From JAAYDI01 sp052034005 (GTDB lineage: Bacteria > Planctomycetota > Planctomycetia > Pirellulales > Pirellulaceae): a stretch of 64,000 nt of DNA. Under the pieces are notes generated by a model that made no database searches, was not told the DNA's origin, and was given only the letters and a program-made list of their open reading frames with translations. The translations under genes and the position numbers were made by a program. The stretch lies in assembly GCA_052034005.1 (NCBI GenBank), contig JBPOJB010000025.1, positions 60,851-124,850 on the forward strand. Direction: 5' to 3'. Below, one piece after another: positions 1 to 9,299 of this stretch; position 1 is the stretch's first letter, and each line of letters begins with the position of its first letter.

Positions 1-3000
1 TATACAGCTTATAGTCTTCCACCTCGCCGTCGCCGGCCAGGCCGGATGGCATGAGACCCGACTGCGTGCTCAAACGGAACCGGGCGAACGTCTCCGTGGT
101 GCTGGTCGCAGGCACGTCGAAAGACAGGTGGTTGACGCCTGCGGCCACCCAGTAATCCTGGAACACCTGCTCGCCGGCATCCAGCCAGTCGCCGTCGCCG
201 TTCCAGTCGATCCAGGCGCTCAAGAGCTGCGCGGCGGAGGCGACCACGTCCACCGTGGCGGTCGAACCTGGGATCAGGAGCGAGGTGAAGATCACACCAT
301 CCTCATCATCGCCGTTCGCGTCGTCGCCGGTGGCGTCGGCAGTCGGCTGCCCGTCGGTGTCGACGTCGACCAGGGCGCCCAGGTACACGCCCGCGCCCAC
401 CACGTGGCCAGCGCCGTTGTGGGCCGACCAGGTGGGATAAGGCGGATCCGGCGCGTCGCCGTAATCCAGGCCGCGGCTTTCATAGAGTACGATGGTGTCG
501 ATGCTCCAGCCGTCCAGGCCGTTGTATTCGTCGTTGCCGGCCACCCAGTGGAACTGAACCGTCTGGCCGAGAGCCGCCGGCGGCAGATCCACGATGGTAT
601 CGATGTAACCGTGGCTGTCGCCGGTCCAGGCCCAACGTCCGCCGATGGGATTACCGTACCCGGTATCCACGATATCGACATACCCGCCGGCGACAAACGA
701 GCCGCCCGCCTCCAGGATGTCTTGCGGCGCGCCACCATTGATGGAGATCTCCAGCAACGCGCCGTCCCAATGCGCTTCCAGGTTGTACCAGTTGCGGAAG
801 CGCAGTTGGTTGATGCCCGCCGGAAGCTGCACCGGCGGAGAAATCAGGCGGTTCTCGGAGATGTACCCATCGTTTGCCACGAAGGCCCGATTGGGCGGCG
901 TGTCGCTGTCCGAGGCCACCGTCAGCCAGTCGGACCCGTCCGACTCGGTGGTCCACAGGCTGGGCAAGGCGGGCGCGGCAACGCCATCGAAGCTCTCCCA
1001 CAATACGGCCGCTGGCGGCGCGAGAATCACCAACTGGTAGTCCTCCACCTCGCCGTCCTCCGCGTAATAGAGAGGTCCCAGATCACCCGCGCTGCTGATG
1101 CGGAATCGTCCATAGGTCGTGCCCACGACCGCGTCGGGCGGCACCGTGATCTGGATCGACTGCGGACCGCCCGTGAGCACGGCCCGGAACACCTCCGACG
1201 CCACGTCGCCGAACACGCCGTTCGCGTTGAAATCGATGAAGAAGTCCAGCACGCCGCCGCCGGGTGACGAAGTCACGTCGATGCGGGCATCCTGGCCGCG
1301 GATCAGCAGGTCGCCGAAATGGACGCCGTCTTCGTCGCGGCCGTCACCGGTGGCCACCGCGTTGCCCTGTCCGTCCGGCTCCACGTCGACGGCGCTGCCC
1401 AGATACGGGCCGGCGCGGAAATGGCTGGGTCCGAAATCGGCCTGCAGGGTGCCATAGTGGTTCGGCGCGTCGCCGAAATCGCGCGGCGGACTCTCGGCAT
1501 GCAGCGTGAGCCGGTAGTCTTCCACTTCACCGTCCGGGGCCGGGCCTGTCGGGCCGAGCCCGCCCCCGCTGCTGAGCCGGAACCGCGCATAGGTCGTCCC
1601 GGCCACGGCCTCCTCCGGCACCTCGATACTGATGAGCTCCACGCCGCCGGCCAGTGAGCGGGAGAAGACCTCGTTGGCGTTGTTGCCGAAGACGCCATCG
1701 CCGTCGAAGTCGAAGAAGAAGTCCAAGACGCCGCCGGCGGGCCGCGATGTGACCAGCAAGCGCACTGTCTGGCCCGCCACCACCGGGTCGATGAACCGGA
1801 TGCCGTCCTCGTCCGCACCGTCGCCCAAGGCGTCGGCCGTCGGCTGACCGTCCGCTTCCCAATCGACCCATCCGCCGAGGTGGAGGCCGCCGATCAGGTG
1901 GCGCGCGCCGTCGTCGTCCAGAAGGGTCCCGAAACTGGTCGGCGCATCACCGAAATCCAGCGCCGTCGATTCCGTCCCGTAGAAATTGATCTGCCATGAA
2001 TCGAACGTCCCGGCGTCGCCGCCGTAATTGTCCGTAATCGTCAAGGTCCAGTCGCCGTAGGAAATCTCGTCCCAGTGCCGCACGGTGGTGAACACCCAGT
2101 TGTTGTAGTCCGCGCCGCCGTCATCGTGCGTCTCCGCCAACACGGACTCCGTACCCCACGGCGAGGTCAGCACGACACGCAAATCGCCGCGATAGGGATG
2201 CGTGGCGTTGAGGACCACTTCGATCTTCTCGATCTTGATCGCCTGGTCGACATACACGGTCGACGACACGCCGGACGCGCTCCCGTCGGGGATCGGCTGG
2301 CCGACCGCCACCGGGCCGCTCGACAGCGTCAGTTCCGGGCCGACGCTGGTCCAGGTTTCCGCGAGATTCACGGCCGCCGTGGCGTCGACCGCACCGAAGC
2401 CATACTGGTAGTGGATCGCATGCCCGGCGCGGTTGGTCGCCCAACCGGGGCTCGCCGGATCGACATGGCGTGCCGAGTTGGCCAGGATGTGCTGCACGTC
2501 GCGCCAGGTTAGGTTCGGGTTGGCCTCCAACATCAGCGCCACCACGCCCGACACCTGGGCCGCCGCCACGGAGGTGCCCGTGGCGCGGGCCGTGAAATCG
2601 TCGGCGCCTCCCAGATAGAACGACGCGTCTCCGTAACCTTCCACCGTCGTGGTGAAGACGCCGGAGTAGTCTGCGGCCGGATAACGTAGCGCGTTTGCCG
2701 AATACCCGGCCACCAGGATCGGCGCACCGGGCTCGCTGTACTGGGCATGGTGCCCGTGATGGTCCAAAGCCCCTACCGCGATCACGTACCGGGAGTTCGC
2801 GTAACCGTCGTAATTCACGTTGTCGCCCACGGCCGCGCCGTTGCCCGCCGCCCAGACATAGATGTTGCCCAGGCCGCCGCGGCCGTTGGTCACGCCGTTC
2901 TGGATCGCCGCCAGGGTCAGCGCGCCCGGCGCTGAGAGCGTCCCGTCGTCCGCGGAACCCCAACTGTTGTTGTAGATATCAATGTCCTGGTTGGCGTAGG

Positions 3001-4144
3001 CCAAAGCATCCGCCTGCTGCTGGTCCGTGCTCGCCGCGCCCGTCAGCCGCAGGCTGGCGAACTGGGCGCCCATCGCGGCGCCGACGATCCCCGATTGGCG
3101 CTGGGGGATGAAGCCCGACGCCGCGGCCACGATCCCGGCCATCTGCGTGCCGTGCAGTTGCGCGCCCACCGGGGACGGGTCGCCATCTCCGTCGTTGAAG
3201 TCGTAGCCATAGACGTCGTCGATGTAGCCATTTCCGTCATCGTCGAGCCCGTTGCCCGGGATCTCGCCGGGATTGGTCCAGGCGTTGTCGATCAGGTCGT
3301 AATGCGAGTACTGCACGCCGTCGTCCACAATGGCGATCACCACGCCATGACCCAGGTATCTGTCCCAGGCATCGACGATGTGGATGTCCTCACCAGGCGT
3401 GCCGCCCGTCTGACTGGGCATGGTCTGCCCGGTGTTGCGGAAGTACCACTGGTGGTGGAACCCGGAGTCGCTGGGGAGCAAGCGCGAATACAATGGTGCG
3501 GCGATCAGCGGATAGTAGAATTCGACCGCCTCCACCGCCGCAATCTGCTCCCGCAACTCGACCACGCTCCGCGCTTCACCCAACTGCAGGATGAACGTGT
3601 TGGGGAGATACGGGCTCTGGACGGCCGCTTCGAAGCCTACCTGCTGGAGCACTTGCGGGCTCTGGCCGTCGGCCAGCCCGACGACCCACCCATCGGTCAT
3701 CGAATCGGCCGGGATGTCCCACGCCTGGACGACCGCGCCGGCGATGTTGCTGCTCAAACCGGTCAGGCCCGGCATGGCCGGCGCCTGCAAATGGTTGCTG
3801 GAATCCGCGTAAGAGGCGACGCGAAGCTGCTGCGGACCGTACTGCAGTTCGCCCATTTTCCACAGGCCCGCCGGCGTGGTCGTGGCCGGCAGAGTACTGG
3901 GATCGACCGGCGTGCAGAACGGCGCGAAGGACTCCGCGGGAGTCGCCGTCGAGAGCACAATGCGGCTCTCCAACTGCTCGACCCGCATCCGGCGGCACGC
4001 GCGACCCATCGATGCCGGGGCGTCGCGGCGCGCACCGAACGGGCGGGCGATCCAGGTGGAGCCGGGATCGGACGACTCGGTCGCCAGGAACATATGATTC
4101 GCGGTCCGGCGTGACGAACGTCGTTCTCTGCGCTTACATGACAT
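1..4144 (-). CDS. Secreted subtilisin-like serine protease with P-domain and GEVED repeats (3' end outside window)
   Basis: Open reading frame of at least 1381 codons that runs off the left edge. ATG at 4144 is preceded by GGGAG at 7-nt spacing. Near residue 56 is LESRIVLS, the N-terminal motif of many secreted planctomycete proteins. The peptidase S8 domain carries Asp274 (in IAIVDDGV), His331 (LHGTQMAG), the oxyanion Asn in WAAGN and Ser525 (GTSVAAAQ). A proprotein-convertase P-domain follows (about 610-720), then two DFGDAP...DGEVEDY (GEVED) repeats (about 728-880 and 885-1037), a choice-of-anchor-J/MAM-like segment (about 1045-1215) and a third GEVED repeat still open at base 1. Likely a cell-surface or secreted protease; substrate unknown. 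The GEVED repeats suggest a much longer protein ending in a sorting or anchoring signal that is not visible here. Confidence 0.93.
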   Translation of the reverse strand, partial: MSCKRRERRSSRRTANHMFLATESSDPGSTWIARPFGARRDAPASMGRACRRMRVEQLESRIVLSTATPAESFAPFCTPVDPSTLPATTTPAGLWKMGELQYGPQQLRVASYADSSNHLQAPAMPGLTGLSSNIAGAVVQAWDIPADSMTDGWVVGLADGQSPQVLQQVGFEAAVQSPYLPNTFILQLGEARSVVELREQIAAVEAVEFYYPLIAAPLYSRLLPSDSGFHHQWYFRNTGQTMPSQTGGTPGEDIHIVDAWDRYLGHGVVIAIVDDGVQYSHYDLIDNAWTNPGEIPGNGLDDDGNGYIDDVYGYDFNDGDGDPSPVGAQLHGTQMAGIVAAASGFIPQRQSGIVGAAMGAQFASLRLTGAASTDQQQADALAYANQDIDIYNNSWGSADDGTLSAPGALTLAAIQNGVTNGRGGLGNIYVWAAGNGAAVGDNVNYDGYANSRYVIAVGALDHHGHHAQYSEPGAPILVAGYSANALRYPAADYSGVFTTTVEGYGDASFYLGGADDFTARATGTSVAAAQVSGVVALMLEANPNLTWRDVQHILANSARHVDPASPGWATNRAGHAIHYQYGFGAVDATAAVNLAETWTSVGPELTLSSGPVAVGQPIPDGSASGVSSTVYVDQAIKIEKIEVVLNATHPYRGDLRVVLTSPWGTESVLAETHDDGGADYNNWVFTTVRHWDEISYGDWTLTITDNYGGDAGTFDSWQINFYGTESTALDFGDAPTSFGTLLDDDGARHLIGGLHLGGWVDWEADGQPTADALGDGADEDGIRFIDPVVAGQTVRLLVTSRPAGGVLDFFFDFDGDGVFGNNANEVFSRSLAGGVELISIEVPEEAVAGTTYARFRLSSGGGLGPTGPAPDGEVEDYRLTLHAESPPRDFGDAPNHYGTLQADFGPSHFRAGPYLGSAVDVEPDGQGNAVATGDGRDEDGVHFGDLLIRGQDARIDVTSSPGGGVLDFFIDFNANGVFGDVASEVFRAVLTGGPQSIQITVPPDAVVGTTYGRFRISSAGDLGPLYYAEDGEVEDYQLVILAPPAAVLWESFDGVAAPALPSLWTTESDGSDWLTVASDSDTPPNRAFVANDGYISENRLISPPVQLPAGINQLRFRNWYNLEAHWDGALLEISINGGAPQDILEAGGSFVAGGYVDIVDTGYGNPIGGRWAWTGDSHGYIDTIVDLPPAALGQTVQFHWVAGNDEYNGLDGWSIDTIVLYESRGLDYGDAPDPPYPTWSAHNGAGHVVGAGVYLGALVDVDTDGQPTADATGDDANGDDEDGVIFTSLLIPGSTATVDVVASAAQLLSAWIDWNGDGDWLDAGEQVFQDYWVAAGVNHLSFDVPATSTTETFARFRLSTQSGLMPSGLAGDGEVEDYKLY

Positions 4145-4932
4145 GCTGCAACTCCCAAGTAGAAGGATCGACCGGACGTGAAACGCCTACGGCGCAATCA
4201 AATGCCGACCACCGAGCGATCCACGCGAAAGCAGTTCCGACTTGCGACCAACAATTGATCTCCCGATCGTGCTGCACAACGGACATTCGAGACTCGATGC
4301 GCCGCGCACGTTAGCGCCGCGCGCCGTCGGCACAAGGGACAGAGGACCCAATCAGAGGTTCACCTCGACGGTTCCCTTGCGGATTGGCTAAGCCGAAAAA
4401 ACTCCGCAGCAAGCACACTTCTCTTCACCGAAACCTCAACCTATCGAAACAGAATCGAAAGTCAACAGCAGGGATGCTCATTTGTGCACGGAACCCCAAC
4501 CGCCGGATTCGAGCTGGTGCACATCCGCGCACCGCACACCGCGCGTCGCGCTGCGAAAGGCTCGATACACGCACTGATTGGCCAGAACGGCCATGTGTGT
4601 GCTGTGTGTTAGTGCAGGACAGTGGGCCACACACACATAGGCGAGTGCAGTGCGTGCGCACGCATGTAGCGCTCAAAGCGCGCTGCTGACGTATTGCCGG
4701 CGTTTAGCCTGCATGGATACGAAACATATAGAATAGCATCGTTGTTCTGTCTTATTGTGACAGCGCGGCAATACTCGTCTAACCCGTTTTTTTTAAGCCC
4801 GAGGTTGTTGACATTGCCACGGGGCACATATATGTTCAGGGTCGTTCAGCAACAAGCGTAGCGTCTGATCCGGTATTGCGCGCCATGTTCTGATTGGGTT
4901 CATGTAGAGGCACCTGTGTGGAGCGAGTTCTC
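4145..4932. other. 788-bp divergent intergenic region, no supported gene
   Basis: Separates the minus-strand subtilase from the plus-strand PEP-CTERM gene. It is AT-richer than its neighbours, contains an eight-T run near 4790 and the promoter described at 4808-4836. Short open frames such as 4384-4689 lack a family signature or a good ribosome binding site. It probably holds both divergent promoters. Confidence 0.6.
4808..4836 (+). promoter_or_regulatory. Putative sigma-70-type promoter of the PEP-CTERM gene
   Basis: A perfect -35 TTGACA (4808-4813) is followed after 17 bp by TATGTT (4831-4836, four of six matches to TATAAT). It lies in an AT-richer stretch about 95 bp upstream of the ATG at 4933, with no other gene between. 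Inferred from sequence only. Confidence 0.45.
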
Positions 4933-5565
4933 ATGTCCGCGTATTTGCAGAAGGTCCTGGTCGTCGGTTTGGTGTGGGTCGCGATTTGTGTGCTGCCATT
5001 GGCAGCCAGTGGGGCTGTGATCCAGTTGGAGCGGTACGAACTATTGCCCAACACGCCGGGGCAACAGGTGACGTTGCAGATCACCGGCGGGGAAGAAATT
5101 GCGTCTACGATCCTGGCCGTCCAAGTGGGCGGTGGCGGTCCGGAGGTGAACCCATTATCCCCTGTCGGACCAGCCATCACCGGCGTGGATTTGTTGAGCG
5201 GAATCTTTTCCCAGACGCGCTCGAATCAAGATGAACTGGAGAATTACCCTCAGCTGATTTGCTATCAAGCCTCCACCGACTGGTATGCTGACACGCCCTA
5301 CGTCATCGCGGAAGGCGATTATGTGACGCTCACCTTCGACACGACCGGATTTTTCAAAGGTGATTGGGACTTGTTGCTCCTCGACACTCTGGCTGGCGAC
5401 ACCGTGCTCTCCAATTTCGACGTCAATACGGGTCAAGTCTTTGATATCCCGCTCGAAATCCAAGGTCGGGGAGTGCTGAGTGTCATCCCGGAGCCCGCGA
5501 GCTGGGTGCTCGTGGTATTCGGTCTGGGCGTGGGCGGCTTGGCGTGGTTCCGTCGCCGCCGGTAG
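4933..5565 (+). CDS. PEP-CTERM sorting domain protein
   Basis: Protein of 210 residues. It has a Sec signal peptide (about residues 1-24, hydrophobic core VLVVGLVWVAICVL), a beta-rich body without a recognised family, and a C-terminal PEP-CTERM signal: the motif VIPEPASW, a hydrophobic stretch and a final basic WFRRRR. Such proteins are exported and processed at the C terminus by exosortase, often into exopolysaccharide-rich matrices. An upstream in-frame TTG (4894) exists, but the ATG at 4933 with GGAG at 4920-4923 and the signal peptide starting directly after it is preferred. Body function unknown; the LTFDTTGFF segment resembles cohesin/NPCBM-like beta-sandwich PEP-CTERM proteins, but this is not certain. 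Confidence 0.85.
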   Translation: MSAYLQKVLVVGLVWVAICVLPLAASGAVIQLERYELLPNTPGQQVTLQITGGEEIASTILAVQVGGGGPEVNPLSPVGPAITGVDLLSGIFSQTRSNQDELENYPQLICYQASTDWYADTPYVIAEGDYVTLTFDTTGFFKGDWDLLLLDTLAGDTVLSNFDVNTGQVFDIPLEIQGRGVLSVIPEPASWVLVVFGLGVGGLAWFRRRR

Positions 5566-5599
5566 AGGCTCACGTTGGTGCCTTGATGTTGGTCGGGTA

Positions 5600-5657
5600 A
5601 CCCGAAGCGCGGGCGAGGGAGCCTCAGAGAACTCGGCCCTTCGCGCACGCTTCGGGT
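5600..5657. repeat. Imperfect palindrome between convergent genes (REP-like, possible bidirectional terminator)
   Basis: ACCCGAAGCG at 5600-5609 is the exact reverse complement of 5648-5657. The arms continue inward imperfectly (GGGCGAGGG against CCCTTCGCG). It sits between the PEP-CTERM gene (+) and the DegT-like gene (-). Elements built on CCCGAAGCG...GCGAGGG are, from memory, common in planctomycete intergenic regions. It could act as a terminator for both genes although there is no clear T tract. Confidence 0.6.
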
Positions 5658-5775
5658 ATCCTGTTTCTTGAGCCGCCGCTTGTGCGTTTGCCGCCTCGGC
5701 CGGCGGCCGACCATGCCACTCGTCACTGCAGGGCCGCGGGTGACTGGCTGCGGGCCAGCGCGCGGCAGTTGTCTG

Positions 5776-7143
5776 TTATGCGTGGTTCATGGCCGAGTGG
5801 ACTTTGCGGATGGCGGCCACGATATCGGCCAGGTCCTGGTCGGTGAAATTCGGGTCCATGATCACGCCGCCCATGCGGTCGATGATATCGATCGTGCGCG
5901 GGCAGGACTCTGCACCGTACTGGATCGCCTTGCCGCGCGGCGAGTTGAAGCTGGGCCAATCGGGATGCACGGTCGCCTTCCGCTCGATGCGTTCGTCGGC
6001 GGGCAGGATCACGGATCCGCCGGGCCCCGAGGCGGCGATGCCTTCGGCGCGCAGCGCGCGCAGGAAGTGATCACGGCGTTTGCGGTTACCCATATCCAGG
6101 AAGATCGTGACGCCCAAATCGCCTTCCGGGTCGTTGATCTTGCGCAGCTTGAGTCCGGGCAGGTCGGCGATCCCCTCGAAGACCCGGCGCGCCTTGGTGC
6201 GCAGCAGCGTGCAGATCGTATCGAGCTTCTGGACCTGCCCCTTGAGCACGGCGCCGGTGAACTCGTTCAAGCGGAAATTGCAGGCGGCAAACGCGGCCAG
6301 TGCGCCGCCGTTGAATTCCTCCAGGTAGGGCGAGCGGATGCAGCCCACGTCGTGGAACCGCATGGCCCGCTCGAAGAGCTCCGGATCGTTGGTCACGACC
6401 GCTCCCCCTTCCCCCGACGTGATCGTCTTGCCGAGCTGGAAGCTGTTGATGCCGATATCGCCGAGCGTGCCCAGGTATTTGCCGTGGTACTGCCCGCCGA
6501 CGCACTGCGAGAAATCCTCCAGGACGCGGAGCTTGTGTTTCCGCGCGATCTTGAGGATGGGCTCCATGTCGGCCACGCCGCCCTGCAGGCTGCAGGGGAT
6601 GATCGCCTTGGTGTGCGGCGTGATCCGATGCTCGATGTCCTCCGGATCGATCGCGAGCGACTCGTCGATCTCCGCAAACACGGGCAAACCGCCGGCCAGC
6701 ACCACCGCATCATAATCGGCGTACCAGGTCCAGGCGGGAAGGATCACTTCGTCGCCGGGCCCGATCTCCAGGGCGGCGACGGCCGTGTACAGGGCGGTGG
6801 TGCCCGACGTGACTCCCAGCGCATGCTTCACGCGGAGCTGCGAGGCATACGCCTGTTCGAACTGGAGCGTTGCCGAGTTGTCGTGCCACCATCGGAACGG
6901 CGAGCGGGATTCGAGCACTTCGATCAACGCCCGTTTGTCGTTGTCGTCGTAAAACTGCGGTCCGTAAGGCGCCGCAGCGAGCATGTTCTCGCGGACCGGC
7001 GTGCCGCCCTCGATCGCCAGCTTGACTGCCTTTTCCGCACCCGCCGCGGGCGCCGCTGCGGCGGTACCCGCCAGCATCGATGCACCCCCGACCGCGCCGA
7101 GCGTGGACAGAAACTCACGACGACTTTGCAATGGCGTATTCAT
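5776..7143 (-). CDS. Tat-exported DegT/DnrJ/EryC1/StrS-family PLP aminotransferase
   Basis: 455 residues. The N-terminus carries a twin-arginine signal (SRREFLSTLG, then a hydrophobic Ala/Gly-rich stretch up to about residue 38). The rest is a full DegT/DnrJ/EryC1/StrS fold: GTTALYTAVAAL near the PLP phosphate site and the internal-aldimine Lys239 in QLGKTITSGEGGAV. Cytoplasmic homologues transaminate keto-sugars with glutamate. The Tat signal implies folding with PLP in the cytoplasm and export to the periplasm, which is a known but unexplained planctomycete feature. The ATG at 7143 is preferred to TTG 7152 because GAGGAAAGG lies about 10 nt upstream. Sugar substrate unknown; a non-enzymatic role is possible. 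Confidence 0.9.
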   Translation of the reverse strand: MNTPLQSRREFLSTLGAVGGASMLAGTAAAAPAAGAEKAVKLAIEGGTPVRENMLAAAPYGPQFYDDNDKRALIEVLESRSPFRWWHDNSATLQFEQAYASQLRVKHALGVTSGTTALYTAVAALEIGPGDEVILPAWTWYADYDAVVLAGGLPVFAEIDESLAIDPEDIEHRITPHTKAIIPCSLQGGVADMEPILKIARKHKLRVLEDFSQCVGGQYHGKYLGTLGDIGINSFQLGKTITSGEGGAVVTNDPELFERAMRFHDVGCIRSPYLEEFNGGALAAFAACNFRLNEFTGAVLKGQVQKLDTICTLLRTKARRVFEGIADLPGLKLRKINDPEGDLGVTIFLDMGNRKRRDHFLRALRAEGIAASGPGGSVILPADERIERKATVHPDWPSFNSPRGKAIQYGAESCPRTIDIIDRMGGVIMDPNFTDQDLADIVAAIRKVHSAMNHA

Positions 7144-7188
7144 CGGTATCAACCCTTTCCTCGAGGAGAGTGAACCCGCGACGGCCAG

Positions 7189-7275
7189 CGGAGAGGACAG
7201 GATTCGAACCTGCGGACCAGTTTCCCGGTCACGGATTTAGCAAACCCGCGCTTTCGACCACTCAGCCACCTCTCC
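7189..7275 (-). tRNA. tRNA-Ser(GCT)
   Basis: 87-nt cloverleaf on the minus strand: acceptor arm GGAGAGG (7269-7275) pairs with CCTCTCC (7190-7196), discriminator G at 7189. Anticodon stem CGGGT/ATCCG encloses the loop TTGCTAA with anticodon GCT. A long class II variable arm (GACCGGGAAACTGGTC) and the T-loop GTTCGAATC are present. CCA is not encoded. Confidence 0.96.
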
Positions 7276-7663
7276 GGTCGATACTCGTACTGCCGCCTCC
7301 CAGAGTACCACATCTGGCGGGGCGGACAAGCCCATTCCGATCACCTCGCGGCGGACGCGGGTGGCCCGTTGCCGAAAGTGCACGTCGCGGCCGCAGGCCG
7401 GTCGCATTCCCACATCGTGGGACGCGTCCCGGGTGTGGCTTGCGCACCACATGTGTGTCTTTGGCAACCGGGCCGCGCCCGTTTCGGGTCGGTCGGCCCG
7501 GGGCGGGCAGCCCATCGTCGAGCCTTGAGCTATATTTCCGCGAAGGGCGGCTCCGATCTCGTCTGTGGCTTGTCCCTGGCCTCGCATCCGGAGGCCTACC
7601 CGTTGTTGTCAGCGAGCCTGCTCCTTCTTACAACATTGATGCTGCACCTTGGAGTTTGGTTCG
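7276..7663. other. 388-bp intergenic region with a 12-bp perfect palindrome
   Basis: Lies between the tRNA-Ser gene (-) and the M28 peptidase gene (+). No credible gene. The palindrome GGGACGCGTCCC at 7419-7430 could be an operator but nothing else supports this. Promoters for both flanking genes are expected here; none is convincing. Confidence 0.4.
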
Positions 7664-9244
7664 ATGGGTATTTTTTCCCGATGGGTCTGGCTGTCGGCGT
7701 TGGCCGTCGCAGTCAGCGGAGGCGCGGACGCCGCCCGCGCCGTCGAAGCGCACGCGGCCCGCGCGGCGCTGCACACGATCACCTCAACCGAGTTGGGACA
7801 CCATGTCGACGTGCTGGCGGCCGATGCCTTGGAGGGTCGTGAAGCGGGCAGTCGCGGCGGGCGCGCCGCCGGCACCTACCTTGCCGAAGTGCTCGCGGAG
7901 AACCACATCCAGCCGGCGGGCGAAGATGGGGGCTACTTCCAATCGTTCGGCAGTGGCTACCGCAACGTGTTGGGGATCCTTCCGGGAAGCGATCCGCAAC
8001 TGAGTCACGAGTGCATCGTGCTCGGCGCGCACTACGACCATGTCGGCTTCGGCACCGCGCGCAACAGCTTCGGCCCGGTGGGGGAGATCCACAACGGTGC
8101 CGACGACAACGCCAGCGGCACGGCCGGGATCCTGGAGGTCATGCAGGCCTTCATGGCGCTGCCCGAGCCGCCGCGGCGCAGCGTGCTGTTCGCCTTCTGG
8201 GACGGAGAAGAAATGGGCCTCCTGGGCTCCAAACACTGGGTCGCCCATCCGACCGTGCCACTCAAACAGGTCGTGTTCGCGTTCAACGCGGACATGATCG
8301 GGCGGCTGCGCGCCAACCGTGTGGAGGTGTACGGCGCCCGGTCGGCTCCCGGGCTACGGAAGCGGGTCAGTCGAGAGAACGCGGAATTCGGGCTGGAACT
8401 GGACTTCATGTGGCAAGTCAACGGCGACAGCGACCATTACTCGTTTTTCGAGCGCGAGATCCCGTTCCTGATGCTGCATACGGGCCTGCACGAGGACTAC
8501 CATCGTCCCAGCGATGACGCGGACCGGATCAACCGGGAGGGCCTGCAGAGCATTTCGCGGCTTATCTTCCGTCTGGCCCTGGACCTGGCCGAGGCGGACG
8601 AAGTCCCCGCGTTCCGGGCCGCCGCACGCTATGAGTCCGTGGCCATGCGCGCGCAGTTCGAACGGACCATCGCCGATGCGCCCCCGCGGCTGGGAGTCTC
8701 CTGGAACGCGGAGGCGGCGGAGCCGGGGCTGACCATCACGCGCGTGCTGCAGGAATCGGCCGCGGAGCAGGCCGGACTGCGCGTGGGCGATCGCATCCTC
8801 CGGTTCGACAACCACCCGGTCACGGACGGCGACCACTTCCAGCTGATCGTGTTGGCCGCCCCCCGCACCACGCACGCTGTGATTCAGCGACCTGGTGACG
8901 AGCAGCCGCGGTCGCTGCCCGTCACGCTGCGCGGCGATCCCGTCCGGCTGGGATTCTCCTGGGACCAAGACCGTGCCGCGCCGTCCATGGTCATGCTCAC
9001 GCGGATCGTGCCCGGCTCGGCGGCCGCCCAGGCTGGGCTGCGCGTCCGGGATCGCGTCTACCAGGTGGATGGACGCGAGTTCGCCAACGGGCAGGAGTTC
9101 GGCCGGCTCGTTACGCAGTCCTCGGAGCCGGTGAGCCTGCTGGTGGAACGGCAGGGCATCCTGCGCACGGTGACCATGCATCCGCTCCAACCGCGGCCCG
9201 CGGACTCGTCGGTCATCCAAGCCAGTGCCGTGGCGCCTGAGTAG
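7664..9244 (+). CDS. Secreted M28-family zinc aminopeptidase with two PDZ domains
   Basis: 526 residues. Signal peptide about 1-28, a linker, then a peptidase M28 domain (about 60-310) with the co-catalytic zinc site visible: His123 (AHYDHVG), Asp147 (GADDNASG), Glu182-Glu183 (DGEEMG), Asp in FNADMIG and His in HTGLHEDYH. Two PDZ domains follow (about 340-420 and 430-505), each with a GLRVGDRI/GLRVRDRV-type core. Predicted to trim peptides in the periplasm, the PDZ pair binding C-terminal peptides. Start: the ATG at 7664 has GGAG nine bases upstream; the in-frame TTG at 7649 has none. M28-PDZ fusions are common in planctomycetes. Confidence 0.92.
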   Translation: MGIFSRWVWLSALAVAVSGGADAARAVEAHAARAALHTITSTELGHHVDVLAADALEGREAGSRGGRAAGTYLAEVLAENHIQPAGEDGGYFQSFGSGYRNVLGILPGSDPQLSHECIVLGAHYDHVGFGTARNSFGPVGEIHNGADDNASGTAGILEVMQAFMALPEPPRRSVLFAFWDGEEMGLLGSKHWVAHPTVPLKQVVFAFNADMIGRLRANRVEVYGARSAPGLRKRVSRENAEFGLELDFMWQVNGDSDHYSFFEREIPFLMLHTGLHEDYHRPSDDADRINREGLQSISRLIFRLALDLAEADEVPAFRAAARYESVAMRAQFERTIADAPPRLGVSWNAEAAEPGLTITRVLQESAAEQAGLRVGDRILRFDNHPVTDGDHFQLIVLAAPRTTHAVIQRPGDEQPRSLPVTLRGDPVRLGFSWDQDRAAPSMVMLTRIVPGSAAAQAGLRVRDRVYQVDGREFANGQEFGRLVTQSSEPVSLLVERQGILRTVTMHPLQPRPADSSVIQASAVAPE

Positions 9245-9299
9245 CCGATCGTGCCTGGAGCGCAGCGGCCGCTCGGGCGCCTCGCCTCCGCCGGGCCGT

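Noticed and set aside
128..1267. Long plus-strand open frame of 379 codons
   Set aside because: It is antisense to the subtilase/GEVED gene, has no family signature, and such mirror frames are common at this GC content.
4384..4689. 101-codon plus-strand frame in the divergent region
   Set aside because: No ribosome binding site, no homology recognised, odd composition; overlapping frames on the other strand look equally random.
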